A stretch of DNA of 64,000 nucleotides, taken from Taudactylus pleione. Taxonomy: Eukaryota > Chordata > Amphibia > Anura > Myobatrachidae. A model generated the notes under the pieces. That model saw nothing but the letters and a program-made list of their open reading frames with translations, did not search any database and was not told the origin of the DNA. The stretch is from NCBI GenBank assembly GCA_031769625.1, contig JAUIMM010002545.1:79789-143788 (forward strand), read 5' to 3'. The translations under genes and the position numbers were made by a program. Positions within the stretch are counted from its first letter, which is position 1. The number at the start of each line of letters is the position of its first letter. Shown in pieces: positions 1-10,170 of this stretch.

Positions 1-37
1 TATGGTGTAGAGCTGTATAGTGGTACATAGTACAGAA
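1..37 (+). repeat. Representative 37 bp minisatellite unit
   Basis: This unit runs from one TATGGTGTA to the next at position 38 and contains the 8 bp GAGCTGTA element after GGTGTA. The next two units (38-74 and 75-111) are also 37 bp, with AGCAGTA and AGCCGTT variants of the insert. The unit from 112 drops to 29 bp, so both classes can be seen side by side. Confidence 0.93.
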
Positions 38-111
38 TATGGTGTAGAGCAGTATAGTGGTACATAGTTTAGAATATGGTGTAGAGCCGTTTTGTGGTAC
101 ATAGTATAGAA

Positions 112-140
112 TATGGTGTATAGAGGTACATAGTATAGAA
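112..140 (+). repeat. Representative 29 bp minisatellite unit
   Basis: This is the basic unit, measured from TATGG to TATGG, without the GAGCTGTA insert. It contains GGTACATAG and TATAGAA, the most conserved parts of the array, and the GTAC tetranucleotide present in nearly every unit. Since 29 is 2 modulo 3, consecutive units are read in successive frames on the minus strand, so translations repeat every 29 residues rather than every unit. Confidence 0.93.
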
Positions 141-2489
141 TATGGTGTATAGTGGTACATAGTATGGAATACGTTGTATAGTGGAACATAGTATAGAAAA
201 TGGTGTATTGTGGTACATAGTATAGAGTATGGTGTAAAGTGGTACATTGTAAAGAATATTGTGTATAGAGGTACATAGTATAGAATATGGTGTATAGTGG
301 TACTTAGTATAGAATGTGGTGTACAGTGGTACATATTATAGAATGTGGTGTAGAGCTGTATAGTGGTACATAGTATAGAATATTGTTTATAGCTGTATAG
401 TGGTACAAAGTATAAAATGTGGTATATAGTGGTACATATTATAGAATGTGGTGTAGAGCTGTAAAATGGTACATAGTATAGAATGTGGTGTATAGTGTTA
501 CATAGTATAGAATATGGTGTATTGTGGTACATAGTATAGAATGTGGTGTAGAGCTGTATAATGGTACATAGTATAGGATGTGGTGTATAGTGGTATATAG
601 TATAGAATATGGTTTATAGAGGTACATAGTATAGAATATGGTGTATATTGGTACATAGTATAGAATATGGTGTATAGTGGTACATAGTATAGAATATTGT
701 TTAGAGCTGTTTAGTGGTACATAATATAGAATGTGGTGTAGAGCTGTATAATGGTACATAGTATAGAATGTGGTGTATAGTGTTACATTGTATAGAATAT
801 GGTGTATAGTGGTACATAGTATAGAATGTGTTGTATAGTAGTATATAGTATAGAATATGGTGTAGAGCAGTATAGTGGTACATAGTATAGAATATGGTGT
901 AGAGGTGTATAGTGGTATATAGTATAGAATATGGTGTATAGTTGTAATTAGTATAGAATGTGGTGTAGAGCTGTATAGTGGTTCATAGTATAGAAAATGG
1001 TGTATAGTGGTACATAGTATAGAATATGGGGTAGAGCTGTATAGTGGTATATAGTATAGAATATGGTGTATAGTGGTATATAGTATAGAATATGGTGTAT
1101 ACAGGTACATAGTATAGAATATGGTGTATAGAGTTACATAGTATAGAATATGGTGTATAATGGTACATAGTCTAGAATGTGGTGTATATTGGTACATAGA
1201 ATATGTTGTATAGTGGTACATAGTATAGAATATGGTATAGAGCTCTGTTGTGGTACATAGTATAGAATATGGTGTAGAGCTGTATATTGGTACATAGTAT
1301 AGAAAATGGTGTATAGTGGTACATAGTATATAATGTGGTGTAGAGCTGTATAGTGGTACATAGTATAGAATGTGGTGTATGGAGGTACATAGTATAAAAT
1401 ATAGTGTATAGAGGCACATAGTATAGAATATGGTGTATAGTGGTACATAGTATAGAATGTAGTGTATAGTGGTACATAGTATAGAAAGTGGTGTATAGAG
1501 GTACATAGTATAGAAGATGATGTATAGTGGTACATAGTCTAGAATATGGTGTATAGTGTTATATAGTCTAGAATATGGTGTATAGTGGTACATAGAAAAT
1601 GATGTATAGTGGTACATAGTATAGAATGTGGTGTAAAGCTGTATAGTGGTACATAGCATAGAATATGGTGTAAAGGTGTATAGTGGTATATAGTATAGAA
1701 TTTGGTGTATAGTGTTATATAGTATAGAATATGGTGTATAGAGGTACATAGTATAGAATATGGTGTATAGAGTTACATAGTATAGAATATGGTGTATAAT
1801 GGTACATAGAATATGGAGTATAGTGGTATATAGTATAGAATGTGGTGTAGAGCTGTATAGTTTTACATAGAATAGAATATGTTGTATAGTGGTACATAGT
1901 ATAGAATGTGGTGTACAGCTGTATAGTGGTACATAGTATAGAATATGGTGTATAATGGTACATAGTATAGAATGTGGTTTAGAGCTGTATAATGGTACAT
2001 AGTATAGAATGTGGTATAAAGCTGTATAGTGGTACAAAGTATAGAATATGATGTATAGTGGTATAAAGTATAGAATATGGTATAGAGCTATATTGTGGTC
2101 CATAGTATAGAATATGGTGTAGAGCTGTATATTGGTACATAGTTTAGAATATGGTGTAAAGTGGTACATAGTACAGAATGTGGTGTAGAGCTGTATAGTG
2201 GTACATAGTATAGAATGTGGTGTATGGTGGTACATAATATAGAATATAGTGTATAGAGGCACATAGTATAGAATATGGTGTAGAGCAGTATAGTGGTACA
2301 TAGTTTAGAATATGGTGTAGAGCCGTTTTGTGGTACATAGTATAGAATATGGTGTATAGTGGTACATAGTATAGAATATGGTGTATAGAGGTAAATATTA
2401 TAGAATATGGTGTATTGTGGTACATAGTATAGAATATGGTGTATAGTGCTACATAGTATAGTATATGGTGTATAGTGGTACATAGTATA

Positions 2490-3095
2490 GAATATGGTGT
2501 ATAGTGGTACATAGTATAGAATATGGTGTATAGAGGTACATAGTATAGAATATGGTGTATATTGGTACATATTATAGAACATGGTGTATAGTGGTACATA
2601 GTGGTACATAGTATAGAATGTGGTGTACAGTGGTATATGATATAGAGCTGTAAAGTGGTACATAGTATAGAATGTGGTGTATAGTAGTACATAGTATAGA
2701 ATTTGGTGTAGAGCAGTATAGTGGTACATAGTAAAGAATTTGGTGTAGAGCTGTATAGTGGTACATAGTATAGAATATGGTGTGTAGTGGTACATAGTAT
2801 AGATTGTGTTGAAGAGCTGTATAGTGGTACAATGTATAGAATATGGTGTAAAGTGGTACATAGTATAGAATATGGTGTATAGTGGTACATAGTAAAGATT
2901 ATGGTGTAGAGCTGTATAGTGGTACATAGTACAGAATATGGTGTAGAGCAGTATAGTGGTACATAGTTTAGAATATGGTGTAGAGCCATTTTGTGGTACA
3001 TAGTATAGAATATGGTGTATAGTGGTACATAGTATAGAATATGGTGTATAGAGGTAAATATTATAGAATATGGTGTATTGTGGTACATAGTATAG
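2490..3095 (+). repeat. Segmental duplication inside minisatellite, copy A
   Basis: A run of about 600 bp recurs 971 bp downstream with the same order of rare unit variants. The shared landmarks are GAACATGG near 2578, the short duplication GGTACATAGTGGTACATAG near 2590, GTATATGATATAG near 2632, ATTGTGTTGAAGAGC near 2803, and GAGCCATTTTG near 2983. Each has a counterpart exactly 971 bp later. The boundaries are approximate because the flanks are the same repeat. Confidence 0.85.
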
Positions 3096-3460
3096 AATAT
3101 GTTGTATAGTGCTACATAGTATAGAATGTGTTGTATAATGGTACATAGTACAAAATATGGTGTATAGCGGTATATAGTGTAGAATATGGTATATAGTGGT
3201 CCACAGTATAGAATATGGTATATAGAGGTACATAGTATAGAATATGGTGTATAGAGGTATACAGTATAGAATATGGTGTATACTGGTACATAGTATAGAA
3301 TTTGGTGTAGAGCTGTATTGTGGTACATAGTATAGAATATAGTATAGAGCTGTATTGTGCTTCATTGCATAGAATACGGTGTACAGTGGTACATAGGATA
3401 GAAAATGGTGTATAGAGGAACATAGTATAGAATATGGTGTGTATAGTTGTACATAGTATA

Positions 3461-4066
3461 GAATATGGTGTATAGTGGTACATACTATAGAATATGGTGT
3501 ATAGAGGTAAATAGTATAGAATATGGTGTATATTGGTACATATTGTAGAACATGGTGTATAGTGGTACATAGTGGTACATAGTATAGAATGTGGTGTACA
3601 GTGGTATATGATATAGAGCTGTATAGTGGTACATAGTATAGAATGTGGTGTATAGTAGTACATAGTATAGAATTTGGTTTAGAGCAGTATAGTGGTACAT
3701 AGTATAGAATTTGGTGTAGAGCTGTATAGTGGTACATAGTATAGAATATGGTGTGTAGTGGTACATAGTATAGATTGTGTTGAAGAGCTGTATAGTGGTA
3801 CAATGTATAGAATATGGTGTAAAGTGGTACATAGTATAGAATATGGTGTATAGTGGTACATAGTAAAGATTATGGTGTAGAGCTGTATAGTGGTACATAG
3901 TACAGAATATGGTGTAGAGCAGTATAGTGGTACATAGTTTAGAATATGGTGTAGAGCCGTTTTGTGGTACATAGTATAGAATATGGTGTATAGTGGTACA
4001 TAGTATAGAATATGGTGTATAGAGGTAAATATTATAGAATATGGTGTATTGTGGTACATAGTATAG
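3461..4066 (+). repeat. Segmental duplication inside minisatellite, copy B
   Basis: This is the second copy of the block at 2490-3095, offset by 971 bp. Landmarks are GAACATGG near 3549, GTATATGATATAG near 3603, ATTGTGTTGAAGAGC near 3774 and GAGCCGTTTTG near 3954. A small number of single-base differences separate the copies (for example TATTGTAG here against TATTATAG in copy A), and the match ends near 4067 where this copy lost a few bases. Confidence 0.85.
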
Positions 4067-4799
4067 AATGTGTTGTATAGTGTACATAGTATAAAATATG
4101 GTGTATAGCGGTATATAGTGTAGAATATGGTATATAGTGGTTCATAGTATAGAATATGGTGTATAGTGGTATACAGTTTAGAAAATGGGGTAGAGCTGTA
4201 TAGTTGTATATAGTATAGAATATGGTGTATAGTGGTAAATAGTATAGAATATGGTGTATAGAGGTAAATATTATAGAATATGGTGTATTGTGGTACATAG
4301 TATAGAATATGGTGTATAGTGCTACAAAGTATAGAATGTGTTGTATAGAGGTACATAGTATAGAATAAGGTGTATAGAGGTATATAGAATAGAATATGGT
4401 GTATAGTGGTACATAGTATAGAATTTGATGTAGACCTGTATAGTGGTACATAGTATAGAATATGGTGTAGAGCTGTATTGTGGTACATAGTATAGAATAT
4501 GGTATAGAGCTGTATTGTTCTACATTGCATAGAATATGGTGTACAGTGGTACATAGTACAGAAAATGGTGTATAGAGGTACATAGTATAGAATATGGTGT
4601 GTATAGTGGTACATAGTATAGAATATGGTGTATAGTGGTACATAGTATAGAATATGTTGTATTGTGATACATAGTATAGAATATGGTGTATAGTGGTACA
4701 TAGTATAGAATATGGTGTATAGAGGTACACAGTATAGAATGTGGTGTAGAGCTATATAGTGGTACATAGTATAGAATATGGTGTATAGAGGAACATAGT

Positions 4800-7035
4800 A
4801 TAGAATGTGGTGTAGAGATGTATAGTGGTACATATTATAGAATATGGTGTATTGTGGTACATAGTATAGAATATGTTGTATAGTCGTACATAGTATAGAA
4901 TATGGTGTATAGAGGTACATAGAGTAGAATATGGTGTATAGTGCTACATAGTATAGAATGTGTTGTATAGTGGTACATAGTATAAAATATGGTGTATAGC
5001 GGAATATAGTATAGATTATGGTATATAGAGGTAAATAGTATAGAAAATGGTGTATAGAGGTACATAGAATAGAATATGGTGTGTATAGTGGTACATAGTA
5101 TAGAATATGGTGTATTGTGATACATAGTATAGAATATTGTGTATAGTGGTACATAGTATAGAATATGGTGTATAGAGGTACATAGTATAGAATATGGTGT
5201 ATAGTGGTACATAGTATAGAATGTGGTGTATAGTGGTACATAGTATAGAATTTGTTGTAGAGCTATATAGAGGTACATAGTATAGAATATGGTGTATAGA
5301 GGAATATAGTATAGAATGTGGTGTAGAGATGTATAGTGGTACATAGTATAGAATATGGTGTATTGTGTTACATAGTATAGAATATGGTGTATAGTAGTAC
5401 AAAGTATAGAATATGGTGTATAGAGGTACATAGTATAGAATATGGTGTATAGTGCTACATAGTATACAATGTGTTGTATAGTGGTACATAGTATAAAATA
5501 TGGTGTATAGCGGAATATAGTATAGAATATGGCATATAGTTGTAAATAGTATAGAGTATGGTGTATTGTTGTACATAGTATAGAATATTGTGTATAGTGG
5601 AACACAGTATAGAATATGGTGTATAGATGTGCATAGTATAGAATATGGTGTATAGTGCTACATAGTATAGAATGTGGTGTATAGTGGTACATAGTATAAA
5701 TTATGGTGTATAGTGGTACATAGTATATTATTTGGTGTAGAGCTGTTTAATGGTACATAGTATAGAATGTGGTGTATAGTGTTACATTTAATAGAAAATG
5801 GTGTATAGTGGTACATAGTATAGAATGTGGTGTATAGTAGTATATAGTATAGCATATGGAGTAGAGCTGTATAGTGGTACATAGTATAGAATATGGTGTA
5901 GAGGTGAACAGTGGTACATAGTATAGAATATGATGTATAGTGGTACATAGTATAGAATGTGGTGTAGAGCTGTATAGTGGTACATAGTATAGAATATGGT
6001 GTATTGTGCTACATAGTATAGAATGTGGTGTATAGTGGTACATAGTATAAATTATGGTGTATAGAGGTACATAGTATAGAATATGGGGTGAGCTGTATAG
6101 TTGTTTATAGTAAAGAATATGGTTTATAGTGGTACATAGTAAAGAATATGGTTTATAGTGGTACATAGTATAGAATGTGGTGTATAGGGCTACATAGTAT
6201 AGAATATGCTGTATAGTGGTAAATAGTATAGCATGTGATGTATAGTAGTATATAGTATAGAATATGGTGTAGAGCTGTATAGTGGTACATAGTATAGAAT
6301 ATTGTGTAGAGAGGAACATAGTATAGAATGTGGTGTAGAGATGTATAGTGGTACATAGTATAGAATATGGTGTATTGTGGTACATAGTATAGAATATGGT
6401 GTATAGTCGTACATAGTATAGAATATGGTGTATAGAGGTACATAGTATAGAATATGGTGTATAGTGCTACATAGTATAGAATGTGTTGTATTGTGGTACA
6501 TAGTATAAAATTTGGTGTAAAGCGGAATATAGTAAGCAATATGGTATATTGGTAAATAGTATAGAAAATGGTGTATAGAGGTACATAGTATAGAATATGG
6601 TGTGTATAGTGGTACATAGTATAGAATATGGTGTATAGTGGTACATAGTATAGAATATGGTGTATTGTGATACATAGTATAGAATATGGTGTATAGTGGT
6701 ACATAGTATAGAATATGGTGTATAGAGGTACATAGTATAGAATATGATGTATAGTGGTACAAAGTATAGAATGTGGTGTATAGCGGTACATAGTATAGTA
6801 TTTGGTGTAGAGCTATATATTGGTACATAGTATAGAATATGGTGTATAGAGGAACATAGTATAGAATGTGGTGTAGAGATGTATACTGGTACATAGTATA
6901 GAATATGGTGTATAGAGGTACATAGTATAGAATATGGTGTATAGTGCTACATAGTATAGAATGTGTTGTATAGTGGTACATAGTATAAAATATGGTGTAT
7001 AGCGGAATATAGTATAGAATATGTTATATAGTTGT
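4800..7035 (+). repeat. About 0.5 kb higher-order blocks within the minisatellite
   Basis: A pattern of rare units recurs four times. GTGTAGAGATGTATA occurs near 4811, 5331, 6334 and 6871, and each is followed 130-190 bp later by AGCGGAATATAG (GGAATAT at 5001, 5512, 6524 and 7004). Between and around them the same order of TGTGTTGTA, TATAAAATAT and TAGTGCTACATAG variants is seen. The spacings of about 0.5 and 1.0 kb suggest amplification of a 16-17 unit block. The edges of each block are approximate. Confidence 0.75.
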
Positions 7036-7748
7036 AAATAGTATAGAATATGGTGTATTGTTGTACTTAGTATAGAATATGGTGTATAGATGTACAAAGT
7101 ATAGAATATGGTGTATAGTGCTACATAGTATAGAATGTGGTGTATAGTGGTACATAGTATAAATTATGGTGTATAGAGGTACATAGTATAGAATATGGTG
7201 AATAGTGGTACATAGTCTAGAATGTGGGGTATAGTGGCACATAGAATATGATGTATAGTGGGACATAGTATAGAATGTGGTGTAGAGCTGTATCGTGGTA
7301 CATAGTATAGAATATGGTGTATAGTGGTACATATTATAGAATGTGGTGTAGAGCTGTATAATGGTACATAGTATAGAATGTGGTGTATAGTGGTACATAG
7401 TATAGAATATGGTGTATAGTGGTACATAGCTAGAATGTGGTGTATAGTGGTACATAGTATAGAATATGGAGTACAGTGGTACATAGTATATAATGTGGTG
7501 TAGAGCTGTATAGTTGTACATAGTATAGAATATGGTGTAGAGGGGAATAGTGGTACATAGTATAGAATATGGTGTATAGTGGTATATAGTATAGAATATG
7601 GTGTAGAGCTGTATAGTGGTTCATAGTATAGAAAATGTTGTATAGCAGTACATAGTATAGAATATGGTGTATAATGCTACATAGTATAGAATGTGGTGTA
7701 TAGTGGTACATAGTATAAATTATAGTGTATAGAGGTACATAATATAGA

Positions 7749-7790
7749 ATATGGGTTGAGCTGTATAGTTGTGAGACATATGGGAGAAAA
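7749..7790. other. Junction between minisatellite and 184 bp satellite
   Basis: The last recognisable minisatellite sequence is ATATGGGTTGAGCTGTATAG followed by TTGT, ending about 7772. It matches an internal unit near 6081-6105, which shows where normal sequence would have continued (TTTATAGTAAAG). Here GAGACAT follows, and from 7780 the sequence is in register with base 1 of the 184 bp monomer (ATGGGAGAAAAACC). ATATGGG occurs on both sides, at 7749 and 7778, so the join may have used microhomology. There is no transposon end or target-site duplication that I can recognise. Confidence 0.85.
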
Positions 7791-7872
7791 ACCATTTCAC
7801 ATCACATTTGTGGGTCTTGGTCTTCAACACATCCAGTGAAATTTTGAGCTGTCTGTGTTTGCTACAAGAGGA

Positions 7873-7878
7873 GATATC
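7873..7878. other. GATATC palindrome, once per monomer
   Basis: GATATC (the EcoRV recognition sequence) sits at monomer positions 94-99. It is present in most monomers and destroyed in those with T98A (GATAAC), for example at 8057 and 10816. Digestion should therefore give a 184 bp ladder whose higher bands reflect the spacing of T98A monomers. Confidence 0.9.
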
Positions 7879-7913
7879 ACAAAGTATGCGCTTTTGTTAT
7901 TTCCATTGCTTTC

Positions 7914-7921
7914 AATGCATT
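7914..7921. other. AATGCATT 8 bp palindrome, once per monomer
   Basis: AATGCATT is a perfect dyad at monomer positions 135-142 and is conserved in essentially every monomer inspected. It contains an NsiI site (ATGCAT), so it is a better marker of monomer phase than the variable GATATC site. Confidence 0.88.
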
Positions 7922-7963
7922 TTGGCATATAACTTGCATTTGCTGTTTTCTCTTAAACGCAAC

Positions 7964-8146
7964 ATGGGAGAAAAACCATTTCACATCACATTTGTGGGTT
8001 TTGGTCTTCAACACATCCAGTGAAATTTTGAGCTGTCTGTGTTTGCTACAAGAGGAGATAACACAAAGTATGCGCTTTTGTGTTTCCATTGCTTTCAATG
8101 CATTTTGGCCTAAAACTTGCATTTGCTGTTTTCTCTTAAACGCAAC
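7964..8146 (+). repeat. Representative 183 bp monomer (T98A class)
   Basis: This monomer has GATAAC instead of GATATC and reads GCGCTTTTGTGTTTCC, one T fewer than its neighbours. Its length of 183 bp is divisible by three, so frames carry through it. This explains the recurring 101- and 106-codon open frames. The same class recurs in a regular pattern (for example 10722, 12193, 12928, 13663, 14766, 15869, 16972) and serves as a marker for higher-order structure. Some T98A monomers elsewhere are 184 bp, so the two variants are linked but not inseparable. Confidence 0.9.
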
Positions 8147-8514
8147 ATGGGAGAAAAACCATTTTACATCACATTTGTGGGTCTTGGTCTTCAACACATC
8201 CAGTGAAATTTTGAGCTGTCTGTGTTTGCTACAAGAGGAGATATCACAAAGTATGCGCTTTTGTTGTTTTCATTGCTTTCAATGCATTTTGGCCTAAAAC
8301 AAGCATTTGCTGTTTTCTCTTAAATGCAACATGGGAGAAAACCCATTTCACATCACATTTGTGGGTCTTGGTCTTCAACACATCCAGTGAAATTTTGAGC
8401 TGTCTGTGTTTGCTACAAGAGGAGATATCACAAAGTATGCGCTTTTGTTATTTCCATTGCTTTCAATGCATTTTGGCCTAAAACTTGCATTTGCTGTTTT
8501 CTCTTAAACGCAGC

Positions 8515-10170
8515 ATGGGAGAAAAACCATTTCACATCACATTTGTGGGTTTTGGTCTTCAACACATCCAGTGAAATTTTGAGCTGTCTGCGTTTGCTAC
8601 AAGAGGAGATATCACAAAGTATGCGCTTTTGTTATTTCCATTGCTTTCAATGCATTTTGGCATATAACTTGCATTTGCTGTTTTCTCTTAAACGCAACAT
8701 GGGAGAAAAACCATTTCACATCACATTTGTGGGTTTTGGTCTTCAACACATCCAGTGAAATTTTGAGCTGTCTGTGTTTGCTACAAGAGGAGATATCACA
8801 AAGTATGCGCTTTTGTTATTTCCATTGCTTTCAATGCATTTTGGCCTAAAACTTGCATTTGCTGTTTTCTCTTAAACGCAACATGGGAGAAAAACCATTT
8901 CACATCACATTTGTGGGTCTTGGTCTTCAACACATCCAGGGAAATTTTGAGCTTTCTGTGTTTGCTACAAGAGGAGATATCACAAAGTTTGAACTTTTGT
9001 TATTTCCATTGCTTTCAATGCATTTAGCCTAAAACTTGCATTTGCTGTTTTCTCTTAAATGCAACATGGGAGAAAAACCATTTCACATCACATTTGTGGG
9101 TCTTGGTCTTCAACACATCCAGTGAAATTTTGAGCTGTCTGTGTTTGCTACAAGAGGAGATATCACAAAGTATGCGCTTTTGTTGTTTTCATTGCTTTCA
9201 ATGCATTTTGGCCTAAAACAAGCATTTGCTGTTTTCTCTTAAATGCAACATGGGAGAAAAACCATTTCACATCACATTTGTGGGTCTTGGTCTTCAACAC
9301 ATCCAGTGAAATTTTGAGCTGTCTGTGTTTGCTACAAGAGGAGATATCACAAAGTATGCGCTTTTGTTATTTCCATTGCTTTCAATGCATTTTGGCCTAA
9401 AACTTGCATTTGCTGTTTTCTCTTAAGCGCAACATGGGAGAAAAACCATTTCACATCACATTTGTGGGTCTTGGTCTTCAACACATCCAGTGAAATTTTG
9501 AGCTGTCTGTGTTTGCTACAAGAGGAGATATCACAAAGTATGCGCTTTTGTTGTTTTCATTGCTTTCAATGCATTTTGGCATAAAACAAGCATTTGCTGT
9601 TTTCTCTTAAACGCAACATGGGAGAAAAACCATTTCACATCACATTTGTGGGTCTTGGTCTTCAACACATCCAGTGAAATTTTGAGCTGTCTGTGTTTGA
9701 TACAAGAGGAGATATCACAAAGTTTGAACTTTTGTTATTTCCATTGCTTTCAATGCATTTTGGCCTAAAACTTGCATTTGCTGTTTTCTCTTAAACGCAA
9801 CATGGGAGAAAAACCATTTCACATCACATTTGTGGGTCTTGGTCTTCAACACATCCAGTGAAATTTTGACCTGTCTGTGTTTGCTACAAGAGGAGATATC
9901 ACAAAGTATGCGCTTTTGTTCTTTCCATTGCTTTCAATGCATTTTGGCCTAAAACGTGCATTTGCTGTTTTCTCTTAAATGCAACATGGGAGAAAAACCA
10001 TTTCACATCACATTTGTGGGTCTTGGTCTTCAACACATCCAGTAAAATTTTGAGCTGTCTGTGTTTGCTACAAGAGGAGATATCACAAAGTATGCGCTTT
10101 TGTTGTTTCCATTGCTTTCAATGCATTTTGGCCTAAAACGTGCATTTGCTGTTTTCTCTTAAATGCAACA
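8515..10170 (+). repeat. 184 bp monomers, irregular order
   Basis: About nine monomers without a clear higher-order period. The monomer beginning at 8883 carries the linked set CCAGGGA, GCTTTCTG and GTTTGAAC that becomes common further right. Near 9021 one copy reads CATTTAGCC, a one-base loss plus substitution relative to CATTTTGGCC. Another, near 9697, has GTTTGATACAAG. Nothing other than satellite is present. Confidence 0.85.
9036..9064. other. Inverted repeat at monomer 3' end (TTGCATTT / AAATGCAA)
   Basis: Monomers that combine CTTGCATTT with AAATGCAAC contain a perfect 8 bp inverted repeat, TTGCATTT (9036-9043) and AAATGCAA (9057-9064), separated by 13 bases (GCTGTTTTCTCTT). With the CGTGC allele the arm shortens to 7 bp, and with ACGCAAC the pairing is interrupted. 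Dyad symmetry is a recognised property of several centromeric satellites that lack a CENP-B box. Any function here is inference. Confidence 0.7.

Larger units (their letters stand above)
1..7772. repeat. Minisatellite array, 29 bp and 37 bp units
   Basis: The whole stretch is head-to-tail copies of a unit built around TGGTACATAGTATAGAATAT followed by GGTGTA and a short linker. Most units are 29 bp. A common longer form is 37 bp because GAGCTGTA is inserted after GGTGTA. Units of 31 bp (GGTGTGTATAG, for example near 3436 and 6600) and shortened units (TACATAGAATATG, for example near 1193 and 1805) also occur. By length there are roughly 250 units. The + strand unit has about 8 G but only 1 C, and about 31% GC. 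Because it lacks TTA, CTA and TCA, the complementary strand has no stop codon in any frame, which explains minus-strand open frames of up to 620 codons with a 29-residue period (three 29 bp units). These are not genes. No unique sequence interrupts the array, and its left end lies outside the window. Confidence 0.97.
7780..7963 (+). repeat. First full 184 bp monomer of the satellite
   Basis: The first monomer is complete and in register from base 1, which places the array edge almost exactly at a monomer boundary. It carries the GTTATTTCC, GGCATATAAC and CTTGCATTT variants and belongs to the same class as monomers at 10538, 12009, 16788, 28555 and 31865. The edge monomer is therefore not noticeably more degenerate than internal ones, unlike the decayed edges often seen in old satellite arrays. 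Confidence 0.92.

Noticed and set aside
439..2301. 620-codon minus-strand open frame rich in Tyr, Thr, His, Ile and Leu
   Set aside because: It is a translation of the minisatellite in cyclic frames (29-residue period from three 29 bp units). The other frames of the same strand are open too, because the unit lacks stop codons on that strand. There is no codon bias, domain, or sequence independent of the repeat.
2088..5241. Further long minus-strand open frames (571 and 520 codons) suggesting a large repetitive protein
   Set aside because: Same cause as above; overlapping long frames in more than one register on the same strand are expected from the C-poor repeat and argue against real coding.
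1..7772. CRISPR array (repeat length 29 or 37 bp looks suggestive)
   Set aside because: There are no unique spacers: units abut one another and the whole unit is repeated. Unit length alternates through an 8 bp insert, and no cas gene is present.
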